From contig CAVXFB010000008.1 of the NCBI GenBank assembly GCA_963760935.1, forward strand, positions 496,001 through 560,000: a DNA stretch of 64,000 nucleotides, in the 5' to 3' direction. Below are positions 38,901-47,758 of the stretch, piece after piece. The stretch is from CAVXFB01 sp963760935. GTDB lineage: Bacteria > Planctomycetota > Planctomycetia > Pirellulales > Thermoguttaceae. The position numbers and the translations under genes were made by a program. The number at the start of each line of letters is the position of its first letter. Within the stretch, counting starts at the first letter, position 1. Below the pieces are notes generated by a model, which was not told the origin of the DNA, did not search any database, and saw only the letters and a list, made by a program, of their open reading frames with translations.

Positions 38901-39158
38901 GTCTACATTCTCATCCTGCACGCCCGATATCTCGGTTGGACGGGGAATTTCGGGATGATCGTGGCGGCCGTCTTCGGAGCGACGGCCGTACTGTTCACGT
39001 GGTACGGCGTTAATTTTTTGCTTGGCAGCGGCATGCACGCCTACGGTTCCGGCGCGGGCGGACAGTGGCAGGTGGGCTCGGTGCTGCTTCTGCAATGGCT
39101 GTTCCTCCTGGCTGCGGGCGTGCGATACCTGGTCGAGACGTTGGCGGTGGAAGGATGA
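35940..39158 (+). CDS. ccsA: Cytochrome c biogenesis protein, ResB-CcsA fusion
   Basis: 1072 residues from ATG 35940 (MSTSRLRTLNL); the frame is open further upstream without conserved features. Residues about 20-130 and 230-300 form the ResB/Ccs1 part with three or four hydrophobic helices and a periplasmic loop. A middle section of about 450 residues is soluble and helical. The C-terminal 300 residues are CcsA, with the haem-handling WWD motif (WGRFWAWDPKEVWALISLL) and flanking hydrophobic segments. System II proteins export haem and attach it to apocytochrome c. At 3.2 kb the gene shows no frameshift. The next gene begins 3 nt later. Confidence 0.92.
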   Translation: MSTSRLRTLNLRFSGQWLRALLAAVGSLHLAVALIAVYVGVLAWATLIEKWHGAAAAHSAVYGAGWFIAINVVLAINVACAALIRLPWRLRQTGFLITHGGILVLLAGCLLTHLGGVEAQLPIFEGKTAGRAYDESHEFDLGFQLYLHRFERKLDPGSGMASHYSSLVDFLDRSDPPKILAKNVLITLNAPVDFKDPSNGRTYRLFQSGFDPPLLPGDAEFDRVAGNDRSRDHIYCSRLSINYDPGRMLKYGGSLLIVIGITIVYYLRRYFSGKGDDTNRPAIDAQTIVAGDSSRTSPVASTTRSLLGLFVIAAATTCNGQSLSEADWSTLRHMPVFGEGRVVPLDTFANKTVEDICGRRDPTLAAPGTERRKYESVELLLSWLVEPEKWEKTPFLVADDPWLRADVLRLPDTDDRGRRLCYASPAEVENSEGLGRCWADLQERAAADGADFQLTASDKKLKRLVDAYAMFRLLTFNLDAANDTPRRFFARVNTAAAAWRKLAGNLQAAKRISSDEKVRNLMVQSGDALQKLMAELRGSELSLAKLHEPVADFCETSNQLAARLTTSDDMPLTALAADLARQANEMQLALYDNGETLRLVPALNAGALEENRTPDDDASPWLSFQAMIYGNEALMRPYPQRELKAVRAAWADVKAAYKDRSAADRPARFATAMHNFAKAVRTFGEQIEPVRQQLPIQHRDQALIDVTAYPAVGSTDVEVFYNRLNPFFWSWVVSLIATLCLIAAVGRWQRPLFWLGVAVLIAAQAFTFTGMALRGYITGLVPLTGMFETVVFVALYSALLGLWFALRPTQWFVGPLTRTTTGRHGAFHAPYLERRLFVVAGAIVSFVAMLLAYYAPATVMHRNIGSVTPILRDNFWLAVHVVTIMASYASAVIGLILGNIALGYYLFGRYERATSTSGADGTSPNLNCVRRPPEACAVLAGFTYTAIRITVLLLAAGTILGALWADKAWGRFWAWDPKEVWALISLLVYILILHARYLGWTGNFGMIVAAVFGATAVLFTWYGVNFLLGSGMHAYGSGAGGQWQVGSVLLLQWLFLLAAGVRYLVETLAVEG

Positions 39159-39161
39159 CGG

Positions 39162-40205
39162 ATGAAGACGATTGACACGTATCTGAAAGGCAGCACAGCC
39201 AAGCAAGCTGCTGGGCTCATGGTCCGGCATCTTTCATTCTTCATTGCTTGCGTTCTTACGATCCCTGTCTCGGCGCAGGAGTTGGCACTTCTCAAAAAGA
39301 TGCCCGCTGACCTGCTCCAGAACACGGGTGGGGCGCGACCGGATGCGGCCGGCATGGTGAGTTACAATCAGCAGGGCTTCAAAAGTCCCGAGTTCCAACG
39401 CGGAGCGATGCACTATATGGTGCGGGCCATCATTCGCGGTGACGAGCGCGGCGTGGACGAAGCCTGGCGGGCGATCGACGCCACCTTCCGGCAGCAAACG
39501 GAGGTGGGAAGCTTCAGCCGTACTGGCGCACCACACGGCGGGCCGTCGGCCGTGGCGTTCTGGTTGGCCGAGCTCGATCAGGCCCTGCTGATTTTGCGCG
39601 AGAGCGACCTAGGGCCGAAATATCAGACGCGGATCGAGCAAGTGACGCCCAAGATACTCAAGGCTGCGCGATGGCTGGCCCAGCCGCGCTATCAAGATCG
39701 TTTGAAACGCGAGGATGCGCGGGCTCCCAACCGCCTGTTGTTCGACGCACTGGCCTACGGTCTATCAGGCGTGCTGGGCGGCGATGCGGAGCTTGAGCGG
39801 ATCGGGCGACGCTTCGTCGATCTGGCGATGGCCCAATATCGCGAAAGCGACGGCGTGTTTTTGGAAAACGGGGGCCCTGACTCAAGCTATCAGGCCGTGG
39901 CGACGCTGAAACTCCAGGTTTGGGCGGTTCATTTTCCCGACAAACGGCTCGATGCGGCCATTGACCGTGCCATGCAGTGGGAACTGGGCCGCATCGGACC
40001 GGACGGCCGCGTCGAGGTGACGGGCAATACGCGAACTGGGATGGGCCAAGAACGATGGATGGGACACGCAAAGGGGGTGAACCTGAGCGAGGTCACGCTC
40101 TGCCTGCTGTACCATTGGGCCCGCACCGGCGACGAGCCCTCGCTGGCTGCCGCCCGGCGGATCGTCCAGCGGCGGAAAGCGGAGTCCCGCGGCAATAGCA
40201 ATTGA
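39162..40205 (+). CDS. Secreted protein, alpha-toroid-like, unknown function
   Basis: 347 residues, starting 3 nt after the CcsA stop. Signal peptide at about residues 22-38 (LSFFIACVLTIPVSAQ), cleaved before ELALLKK. The mature chain is helical with regularly spaced aromatics (AFWLAELDQALLIL, ILKAARWLAQPRYQD, ELGRIGPDGRVEVTGNTRTG), suggesting an (alpha/alpha) barrel as in alginate lyases and other polysaccharide-acting enzymes. No catalytic signature can be assigned. It probably shares the ResB-CcsA transcript. Confidence 0.7.
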   Translation: MKTIDTYLKGSTAKQAAGLMVRHLSFFIACVLTIPVSAQELALLKKMPADLLQNTGGARPDAAGMVSYNQQGFKSPEFQRGAMHYMVRAIIRGDERGVDEAWRAIDATFRQQTEVGSFSRTGAPHGGPSAVAFWLAELDQALLILRESDLGPKYQTRIEQVTPKILKAARWLAQPRYQDRLKREDARAPNRLLFDALAYGLSGVLGGDAELERIGRRFVDLAMAQYRESDGVFLENGGPDSSYQAVATLKLQVWAVHFPDKRLDAAIDRAMQWELGRIGPDGRVEVTGNTRTGMGQERWMGHAKGVNLSEVTLCLLYHWARTGDEPSLAAARRIVQRRKAESRGNSN

Positions 40206-40239
40206 CGCACTGGCGCGTACAACCGACAATATCACGATC

Positions 40240-41481
40240 ATGAGCGATAAACGCGTTGGCATTTGGTTGATTGGAGCGCGAGGCGGGGTAGCCTCGACCG
40301 CCATACTTGGACTGGCGGCTCTGAAGAGGAATCTAATTGGCCAGGAAGGCCTGACAAGTTGCCTGCCGGGCTTCAACGACGCTGCGATGCTCGACTGGGA
40401 CCGGTTCGTTGTGGCCGGTCATGAGATTCGCAGCGTTTCGCTGGCCGATGAAGCTCTGCGGATGGCCACGGCAAATCATATTGCTTCGACCGCTCTGGTG
40501 GAGCAGTGCCGTGAGGAATTGGAGGAGATCGACCGCCGGATTTGTCCCGGCACGATCGAAAACGTTGGTGCGACAATTGCCGCATTGGCCGACGCCGATG
40601 TCCCGAAGAACGAAACGCCGCAGCAAATTATCGCCCGGCTCAGCAGCGACATGGCAGCGTTTGTTCGGTCGGAACAGCTTGCACATCTGGTGGTGATCAA
40701 CGTCGCTTCAACCGAGCCGCCGGCCGACGTCTCCGGTTTGCCGACGACATGGGCCGACCTGGAGAGGCAACTTGCAGCGCCAGAAGGGGACAGTCGGCTC
40801 CCGGCCAGTTCGTTGTACGCGATCGCGGCGATTGGGTCGGGCTATTCGTACCTGAACTTCACGCCCTCGCTCGGTCCGGCGATGCCTGCGATCGACGATC
40901 TTGCCCGGCTTCGTGGCACCCGCTACTATGGGTGTGACGGCAAGACGGGCGAAACGTTGATGAAGAGCGTGCTGGCGCCGATGTTCGCTCGGCGAAACTT
41001 GCGGGTGATGAGTTGGGTCGGGCACAACATCTTCGGCAACATGGACGGCCAGGTGCTCGACAACCCGGACAACAAACGCGCAAAGGTGGCGAGCAAGGAT
41101 CACCTGGTGGGCGAAATCCTCGGCTACCGGCCCAAGACGCTCGTATCGATCGAATATGTCTCCGACCTCGGCGATTGGAAGACGGCGTGGGACCACGTGC
41201 ATTTTGCCGGGTTCTTGGGGCTGCCGATGACGCTGCAATTCACCTGGCAGGGCTGCGACTCGGTGCTGGCCGCGCCGCTGGTGCTCGATCTGGCCCGCTT
41301 CACCGAGTTGGCCTGGCGTCGCGGCCACGTCGGTTCGATGCCGTTTCTATCCAGCTTTTTCAAGAGCCCCTACGGCGTCCGCGAGCACCGGTTCGACCGG
41401 CAATTCGCCATGCTCGAAGATTGGGCAACGACAAACGAAACCCGCCAGCCTGATCACTCGCCGCTAACCACCAACCACTAG
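40240..41481 (+). CDS. ino1: Inositol-3-phosphate synthase
   Basis: Converts glucose 6-phosphate to 1D-myo-inositol 3-phosphate with NAD+ recycling. 413 residues from ATG 40240. The N-terminal Rossmann region (VGIWLIGARGGVASTAI) binds NAD; the family block GCDGKTGETLMKSVLAPMF and the following SWVGHNIFGNMDGQVLDNP and KDHLVGEILGY hold the conserved active-site lysines. The last ~15 residues look non-conserved. The product feeds inositol lipids or compatible solutes. Confidence 0.92.
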   Translation: MSDKRVGIWLIGARGGVASTAILGLAALKRNLIGQEGLTSCLPGFNDAAMLDWDRFVVAGHEIRSVSLADEALRMATANHIASTALVEQCREELEEIDRRICPGTIENVGATIAALADADVPKNETPQQIIARLSSDMAAFVRSEQLAHLVVINVASTEPPADVSGLPTTWADLERQLAAPEGDSRLPASSLYAIAAIGSGYSYLNFTPSLGPAMPAIDDLARLRGTRYYGCDGKTGETLMKSVLAPMFARRNLRVMSWVGHNIFGNMDGQVLDNPDNKRAKVASKDHLVGEILGYRPKTLVSIEYVSDLGDWKTAWDHVHFAGFLGLPMTLQFTWQGCDSVLAAPLVLDLARFTELAWRRGHVGSMPFLSSFFKSPYGVREHRFDRQFAMLEDWATTNETRQPDHSPLTTNH

Positions 41482-41490
41482 TCACTGCCC

Positions 41491-42767
41491 GTGCCGCACC
41501 GCAAGTCAACACCACAAGCGCCCGCCGTCGCCGGATTTACCGGCATGGGGCTTTCTCCCGTCATGCTCGCCGCGTTGGACGAAGCCGGCTACATGGATCC
41601 CACGCCCATTCAGGCTGGGCTGATTCCCGGCGCCTCAAGGGCAGCGATCTCATGGGCCAGGCGCAGACGGGCACCGGCAAGACGGCCGCCTTCTGCATTC
41701 CGATCCTCGAACGCCTTCAGCCCAGATCGCAACTTCCCAACACCCAGGCATTGATCCTCGTGCCGACGCGGGAACTGGCGGTTCAGGTTCGCGATGAGTG
41801 CATCAAGCTGGCCGCCGGGCGCGACGTCCGCGTCATCGGCGTCTACGGCGGTAAGCCAATTCGCCAGCAGGTCGATCATCTGCGCCGCGGGGCCGAGATC
41901 GTGGTCGGCACGCCGGGACGCGTGATTGATCTGATCGGCCGCGGTTCGCTGATTCTTGGCGACGTTCGCTTCGTCGTCCTGGACGAGGCCGACCGCATGC
42001 TCGACATCGGCTTTCGGCCGGATATCGAGAAGATTCTGCGGCGCTGCCCCCAATCGCGGCAGACGCTGTTGCTCAGCGCCACCATTCCGCCGCCGGTCAA
42101 AAGGCTGGCCGAGCGGTATATGCGCGAGCCGGAAATGGTTGATTTCTCGGCCAAAGATCTGGCCGTGGAGACGATCGAGCAGTTCTACTTCACGGTGGAC
42201 CCGGAGCGAAAATTCGACCTATTGGCGAAGCTCGTCGAGCGCGAAGATCCGCAACAAGCGATCGTCTTTTGCCGCACGAAACGTGGTACCGACAAGGTGT
42301 GCCAGCGTTTGAGCAAGATCTGCAAAGGCGTCGATACGATCCACGGCGACTTGCAGCAATCGGCCCGCGATCGTGTGATGAAGAGATTTCGCGAGGGCAA
42401 GGCGAAGATTCTCGTGGCCACGGACGTGGTGGGTCGGGGCATCGACGTCAGCACGATCTCGCACATCATCAACTACGACATCCCACAGTTCTGCGACGAC
42501 TACGTGCATCGCGTGGGCCGCACCGGCCGCATGGGTCGTGAGGGCGTGGCCTACACGTTCGTCTCGCCCGAGGAGGGCAACGAGCTGACGCGGATCGAGG
42601 TGCGTATCAATCGGCTGCTAAAACGGGATGAGATCCCCGGCTTCGTGGCGTTGGCCAAGCCCCAGCCGACCGAAGAGCTCGATCTGGAAACGGGCGAGCC
42701 GCCCGAACCGCCAGCGGCCAAGCCCGTCTTCGGCCGCCGCACGCGCCGCATCCGCCGGGCCCTGTAG
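41491..42767 (+). CDS. DEAD-box RNA helicase (apparent frameshift near 41633)
   Basis: Begins at GTG 41491 with the Q-motif region (FTGMGLSPVMLAAL..PTPIQ). Between IPGA and LKGSDLMGQ one C is missing from GGCGCC(C)TC at 41630-41635, and the frame shifts. After it come AQTGTGKTAAF (motif I), PTRELA (Ia), VLDEADRML (II), SAT (III) and, in the second lobe, IVFCRTKRGTDKV, ATDVVGRGID and HRVGRTGRMGR (VI). Corrected length is about 425 residues. The short basic C-terminal tail (GRRTRRIRRAL) may bind RNA. RhlE-type; probably acts in ribosome assembly or RNA decay. Confidence 0.92.
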
Positions 42768-42907
42768 CCGGCCGGCGCCGCCATCCTGCGATCAGGATGA
42801 ATCGAACGTGACGGTCATTGAATAAGGGAACCGCCAACGGCAGCCGCGAGTCGTGGGGAACCACGCGACCTCCATTGGCGGCTTCATCCCAGGGGGAAAT
42901 AACAAGC

Positions 42908-44658
42908 TTATTTCACGAGCCGCAATTTCGGATTGGTGATGATCTTTTCAAAGATATCGGTGAGTCGGGCTTCGTAGTCGGCCGGGTTGCCGCTGCCGCG
43001 GGCGCTCTCGCCGCTGCTGTTGGCCGTCGCCCCCATGCGGGCCATGCGGTCCATGAAATTGTAGTCGGTGTCCAATCCGATGCCCACCGGGTAGAGATAC
43101 CAGTTGTTGCCCTGCATCGTGGACGTTTGCATCAGCGAAGCGTCCTGGGGATAGCTGCCGCTGCCGCCGTAAAAGTCACTGCTGGGGTGCTGATTGCGGT
43201 ACGTGCTGATCGTGCTGTTGGAGCTGGAATAAAGATTGGGCTGACCGTCGGTCAGCAGCACTACAATCTTATTGGTATGCGGACGTCCTGCGCCCCCTTG
43301 GCTCTGCGGTTTAATGTGGTTGCCGGCCGTGATCAATCCGGCTTCGGTGGCCGTGCTGTAGTTATTGCTCGCCACGGCCTGAAACGTCGTGCAAGCCTGC
43401 ATGGCGGCGTTGTAGTCGCTCGTCAACGACACGGCGATCGAAGGTCCGGGGCTGAGCCGATCGAAGGTGATGATCGAGACCCAGTCGCGCTGGTTCACAT
43501 CGGTGATGTTCTGGTTACAGTCGCTGATGATTTTCAGGGCAGCAATCATTGCCCGTCGGGCGGCATGCGTCGGCTGCTCGCGCGGCGGAAAGCTGAAGGT
43601 GCGCCCGGCGACCGTCTCGGTGTGCATCGGGGTAATACCGCTGGCGAGCGACAGGGGCACGTACAAGGAGCCGCCTGGCTGCCCATCGCGTCCGTTGTAC
43701 ATCATAAGCTGCATGTACGAACGCTGGCCCAGCTTGTCCCAATTATCGTCGATGTAGCTTGTCCAATAGGCGTAGTTGGCAGAGTTGCCACTATTCGGAG
43801 TCGGCAGCACGCCGGGTATCAACGCCGGCATCTGGACTTCCATGATCCAGGAATAAGCCTTTTGCGATTTGGTTGCGGTACTATCTTTCTTGGCGATGCG
43901 ATATTTGCTGGGGATGCTCGACGCGGAGAGCACGCCCGGATAACTGGTCAATTGCGAGAACGTGGTGCTAAACGACGACTTCTTCGATACGCCGATGGAC
44001 TGGCCGATGTACTGGGAGGTCTCGTTCGGGTATCTGCCGGGCCAGCCAAAATCGGCGTAGACCTGATTCAGCAAATCGGTGCCGATCGTCGGGTATCCCG
44101 CCGAGGACCAGGTATTGTTGATTGTGGCAGTGCTATTGGGCTCGGTGTCATCGTTCATCGAGCCCGAAAGATCGACGACGAAGGCAATGTCGCGGGGGTT
44201 CATCGTGGCCACGGCCGAGGCGGATTGCGCCACGCCGGCGACACCGAATAGCCGGCCGAAGAACAAAGCTGTTTGGCCGCCGTTGTTGTCATCGGCGCAA
44301 CTGTCACGCGGACCGCGTTGCCTGGTGAGGAGGATTTTGAGAAGTCACGGGTGGCGGTGTCCCAAGTTCCGTATTCAATGTCGTTGGAAGCGAGTTGGAT
44401 TGGTCGGCCAGCTACCGTGTTCGACGAGGCAATGCTCTTGGCGGCGGCCTCCATTTCGGTGCGCTGTTGGGGGGCTGTTGCCGCGGCGGCCAAGGCGGAG
44501 GCATCGGCAGCCGCCTGGAGTTGCGTCCGGGCCAGCCCCAAATAGCCGACATCTATGGCGAAGGCAATCATGCCCAACAAGATTACGAATAGTACTGCAG
44601 CCAGAACTGCGATTACGCCACGGCGGCGTGTTTTGGACCTCGATGGCAATCGTTTCAT
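42908..44658 (-). CDS. TadG-like protein with von Willebrand factor A domain (apparent frameshift near 44294)
   Basis: About 583 residues. It starts at ATG 44658 with a basic stretch and the TadE/TadG N-terminal anchor (GVIAVLAAVLFVILLGMIAF), then AIDVGYLGLARTQLQAAADA, typical of Flp-pilus pseudopilins. Near residue 122 one base is missing (CC(C)GATGAC at about 44293) and the chain continues as DDNNGGQTALFFGRLFGVAG. A vWA domain follows with the MIDAS motif DLSGSMNDD and a later KIVVLLTDGQPN. It probably belongs to a tight-adherence pilus and sits on the outer face of the inner membrane. No other tad gene is in the window. Confidence 0.85.
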
Positions 44659-44957
44659 TTCGCACCTGTTACGAGATAAGAGTAACCAAGCGACGAAGAC
44701 GAGTTGGCGCAAGCTCACGCCATCACCGCTTGGGGCCTATTGTTCCCTATAGTTTCTCTAGGTCATAAAAGGCCGTCCGTCAAATGGCGGGTGCCCGCCC
44801 ATTTTGGTGGCAGACTCCCTAACACGCTTGACGGCAACCTCTTTAGCGATTGCCAGCGATGAACTAGAATGAGCGGCGTGCGGCTCATTCATTCACCCGG
44901 CTGCGGCCAACCGATCGATTGCCACACCCAGCCACGGCGGCCCTAACGGATGCACCC
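44659..44957. other. Divergent intergenic region, TadG / exonuclease
   Basis: 299 bp. An imperfect GC-rich hairpin (AAATGGCGGG/CCCGCCCATTT) lies at about 44781-44804. Both promoters must be here but I cannot point to clear hexamers. No gene seen. Confidence 0.45.
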
Positions 44958-45818
44958 ATGCCCAACACCGTCCGATACCTCGTGTTCGATACGGAAAGCG
45001 TCGCCGATGGCCAGTTGGTGGCGAAGCTTCGCTATGGCGGACAAGGGCTCGAGCCCGGCGAGGCCGTGCGTCGCTATCGCGACGAGCTGATGGAGAAATA
45101 TGAGAGCGATTTTATTCCGTACAGTTTTCAGGTGCCGATTTCGGTCGTCGTAGGGAAAGTGACGGCTGACTTTCGTTTAGACGACGTGGTCGTGTTGGAC
45201 GAACCGCAGTTCCGGCCGCACGTAATCACCGAGAACTTTTGGCGCGGCTGGGAGAAGTATCGCCGGCCCACGTTGGTCAGTTTCAACGGGCGAGGTTTCG
45301 ATCTGCCGCTGTTGGAGTTGGCCGCATTTCGCTACGGGATCGCCGCGCCGGGCTGGTTCCAATCGCTTGGCAAGTCGTTCGAGCAGCCGCGAAACCGCTA
45401 CAATCTCGCCGCCCACATCGACCTCTGCGAGCTGCTGACAAACTTTGGTTCAACGCGATTCACTGGAGGGCTGAATCTGGCGGCAAACATCCTCGGCAAA
45501 CCGGGAAAAATGGATATCCAGGGCGACATGGTCCAGGACATGCACGATGCGGGCCGACTGGCCGAAATCAACGACTACTGCCGTTGCGACGTCTTGGACA
45601 CGTACTTCGTGTTTCTCCGCACGCGGGTGCTCTTGGGTCAGTTGGCGCTAGACGCCGAGCAACAATTGATCGCCGAAACCCGGCAATGGCTCGAGAGCCA
45701 AGTCGACAGTTCGGCGGCGTACCGGAACTACCTCGATCACTGGGGCGATTGGCGGAACCCATGGGCGGCCCCGCCGGCGGAAGAACTTGACAACGGCCCG
45801 AGCCAAGCTAAGGTTTAA
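44958..45818 (+). CDS. Predicted 3'-5' exonuclease, PolB-like type
   Basis: 287 residues as annotated from ATG 44958 (MPNTVRYLVFDTES). The ExoI acidic motif is FDTES; the ExoII motif lies in SFNGRGFDLPLLELAAFRYG; ExoIII is in YCRCDVLDTYFVF. It is a free-standing relative of the polymerase B proofreading domain (DNA_pol_B_exo2 type). It should degrade single-stranded DNA or RNA from the 3' end using two metal ions. Family members are common in planctomycetes and often stand alone. A strong terminator-like structure follows at 45882-45950. Confidence 0.85.
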   Translation: MPNTVRYLVFDTESVADGQLVAKLRYGGQGLEPGEAVRRYRDELMEKYESDFIPYSFQVPISVVVGKVTADFRLDDVVVLDEPQFRPHVITENFWRGWEKYRRPTLVSFNGRGFDLPLLELAAFRYGIAAPGWFQSLGKSFEQPRNRYNLAAHIDLCELLTNFGSTRFTGGLNLAANILGKPGKMDIQGDMVQDMHDAGRLAEINDYCRCDVLDTYFVFLRTRVLLGQLALDAEQQLIAETRQWLESQVDSSAAYRNYLDHWGDWRNPWAAPPAEELDNGPSQAKV

Positions 45819-45881
45819 GTGTCAGGACGTTTGGTGCGACTGCCTCGTCGACGGCGTTCTGACAGGGACACCACACGAGGC

Positions 45882-45950
45882 GTCAGGTAGATTCCCGTGG
45901 TGGAAGCCCGTTGCCGGCCGATACCTGACAGGCATGCAGCGGGCTTTTTT
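45882..45950 (+). terminator. Terminator with interleaved second stem
   Basis: AAGCCCGTTGC (45904-45914) pairs with GCAGCGGGCTT (45936-45946), followed by TTTT: a Rho-independent terminator with an 11-bp stem containing one mismatch. A second pair, GTCAGGTA (45882-45889) and TACCTGAC (45922-45929), is interleaved with it, allowing a pseudoknot or an alternative fold. Confidence 0.65.
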
Positions 45951-45996
45951 CGTGCGCACCAACGGGCGTATCTCTTAGGTATGTACCCGACCGATC

Positions 45997-46248
45997 CTAC
46001 GCCAACGCTTGTCCTGGCTGAGGATCGCCCACATAACGGACACTTACCGGCAGCGCCACGGCCCAGATCTTTCGCGAGCCGTTTTGGGCGGCACGGTTGA
46101 AGGCCTCGACGTATTCTCGCGCCTGCCGAGGCGTCATCGTTCCTCGCTCTGCCGGTTCGACCGCCGTTGCACCGGCGGGGATGTGCTCCAAAGTGTCCGG
46201 TCGCGGCCCGTCATACTGCACGATCCACACCCGCCGACGGTTTTCCAC
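45997..46248 (-). CDS. Small soluble protein, unknown function
   Basis: 83 residues if started at GTG 46248, which has GGGGGG about 6 nt upstream. The open frame begins at 46326, but a TTGACA-N17-TATAGT promoter on the minus strand (46326-46298) places the transcript start near 46291, ruling out the earlier codons. The protein is hydrophilic (RRRVWIVQYDGPRPDTLEH, TPRQAREYVEAFNRAAQN, WAVALPVSVRYVGDP). Family unknown. It is divergent from the XRE regulator and shares its promoter region, so it may be under its control. Confidence 0.65.
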   Translation of the reverse strand: MENRRRVWIVQYDGPRPDTLEHIPAGATAVEPAERGTMTPRQAREYVEAFNRAAQNGSRKIWAVALPVSVRYVGDPQPGQALA

Positions 46249-46276
46249 GACACCCCCCCGCGATGCCAACTTCCCC

Positions 46277-46326
46277 TTGACAGCAAACCTGCCGTTTACT
46301 ATACATATGTACATAAACTCTGTCAA
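46277..46326. promoter_or_regulatory. Overlapping divergent promoters with palindromic operator
   Basis: Plus strand: TTGACA (46277-46282), 17-bp spacer, TATACA (46300-46305) for the XRE gene. Minus strand: TTGACA (46326-46321), 17-bp spacer, TATAGT (46303-46298) for the 83-residue gene. The two -10 boxes overlap. A perfect palindrome TATGTACATA (46306-46315) lies just behind the plus -10 box and inside the minus spacer, a good operator position for one regulator controlling both genes. Confidence 0.72.
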
Positions 46327-46359
46327 GAGGAAGATCGGGGATCCGAGTCCGGTACGTTC

Positions 46360-46860
46360 ATGTCAGATCATGCCCGGGAAAACCTGCTGCGTCTGATGGC
46401 GGCCGAGGGCCTATCGGTTCGCGGTCTGGCGGAGCGCAGCGGTCTCGACGAGCGGACGATTCGCGGCATCCTTGGCAGCAGCAATAAGCCGCATGCGCAA
46501 ACGCTCCACCGATTGGCCAAGGGGCTGGGCGTCGGCGTGGACGAGTTCTTCGTCGATCCCGCGCAATTGATCTACCGCCGCTTCGATCGGCAAACCAACC
46601 CCATGGTGGCCGAGGCGATGGAAAGCCATGGCGAACTGTTCGACGGCTGGAGCGAGGCCGACTTCGATGAGTTGCACAGCCGCGTGGGCACCGGTGGCCC
46701 GCTAACGCTCGAAGGTACGCTCCATGCGGTTCGCCAGACGAATCATAAACGCGAGCTCCACGATAAGCTCGATCTGCTCTTGGAGAGCAGCGAGGCAGAA
46801 GTGGCGGCCGGCATTCTCAACCTGCTATATGAGAAGGTTGCCGTGCGACGCGGCCGGTAA
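46360..46860 (+). CDS. XRE-family transcriptional regulator
   Basis: 166 residues from ATG 46360 (MSDHARENLLRLM). An N-terminal XRE helix-turn-helix at about 8-60 (GLSVRGLAERSGLDERTIRG, ILGSSNKPHAQTLHRLAKGLGV) is followed by a helical C-terminal part (about 85-160) that may dimerise or bind a signal (LHDKLDLLLESSEAEVAAGI). It probably represses its own promoter and the divergent one through TATGTACATA. Such regulators often guard mobile or phage-like loci, and the glycosyltransferase/phage block starts next door. Confidence 0.88.
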   Translation: MSDHARENLLRLMAAEGLSVRGLAERSGLDERTIRGILGSSNKPHAQTLHRLAKGLGVGVDEFFVDPAQLIYRRFDRQTNPMVAEAMESHGELFDGWSEADFDELHSRVGTGGPLTLEGTLHAVRQTNHKRELHDKLDLLLESSEAEVAAGILNLLYEKVAVRRGR

Positions 46861-46901
46861 ATGCCACTTTGTTTTGTTATTATTCCTCGTGGATCGATTC
46901 G

Positions 46902-47755
46902 CTAGGGACCTTCCCGTGCCGCGTCGAGCGCCCGCAGAATGGTTTGCACGATGTCACTTGTATCGAACCGCGAGCGGGCTGCCTGGCAGACGGCTTGGCG
47001 ATCCAATTGCCGGCACCCTTCGATCGCAATGCAAAGTTCGGATAGCTCGAAGCTTGGCACCTGAAGACCGGTCTCGCCCTGGCGAATCCATGGCGCGCCG
47101 CGTGGAACGCCTACGGCCGGACAGCCGGAGAGCAAAATTTCGGCCAAAGCCAGGGGCCCGCGATCGTTATCCGAAAGATAGACGCATGCTCGCGATCGTC
47201 GCGCAAGTTCGACGAGTCGCTCGCGCCGATATCGCGAGTAGCGCACGCGCACCGACGCCGGCCAGTGTCGCGACAATTCGCGCAGCAGCGTTCGATCGAA
47301 GCCGCTCTTCTCGTAAATCAGCAGATCGTACCGCGCCGGCAGTGGTTCGCCGGGCAATGGATCGATTGGATAGGGCCAGAGCACAATCGGTGCCCGCATG
47401 GCCGGGCCACAGTGGGCCAGGATCCACTCTCGATACCAAAGCGACTCGGTAAATTGCAGCCGGCAACTCGCGGCATGGCACAGTTCGCGTTCACCGGAAA
47501 CGCCGCAGGGCGTCGTCCAATTGGCGAACAGCATGTTGGGGCCCATGATAAATGGTCGCCCGACGGCCGCGCAGCGCAGGCCACGGCGCGGTCCTCCCAG
47601 CACCAGAACCAGGGCATCTCGCCGTCGCGAAGCAGTCCGCCGACGTGCAGCCACTCGGGTTGTGCATGCTGCAATGCTCGCTGCAAAGCAAACATGCCGT
47701 TGCCCGGCCCACGGCCCGTGGGAATCCGTACTTCGCGAATCAGGCGAACATCCAT
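46902..47755 (-). CDS. Glycosyltransferase, GT4-like (apparent frameshift near 47580)
   Basis: About 284 residues from ATG 47755 (MDVRLIREVRIPTGRGP). At about residue 57, WCWEDRAVA changes frame: one C is missing from GTGGCC(C)TGCGC, and the chain resumes as LRCAAVGRPFIMGPNMLFAN. The C-terminal half is GT-B-like with the nucleotide-sugar region (RRSRACVYLSDNDRGPLALA, EILLSGCPAVGVPRGAPWI). The catalytic Glu motif is not clear. It is the last of three glycosyltransferase genes following the virion structural genes on one strand; its start is 4 nt from the stop of the GT2 gene. Confidence 0.8.
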
Positions 47756-47758
47756 GAT

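Noticed and set aside
42818..44251. Open frame of 477 codons on the plus strand
   Set aside because: Antisense to the vWA/TadG protein, which has a clear MIDAS motif.
45882..45950. Known riboswitch upstream of a gene
   Set aside because: No gene follows on the plus strand within 400 nt and I recognise no ligand-binding consensus; it is described as a terminator with an extra stem.
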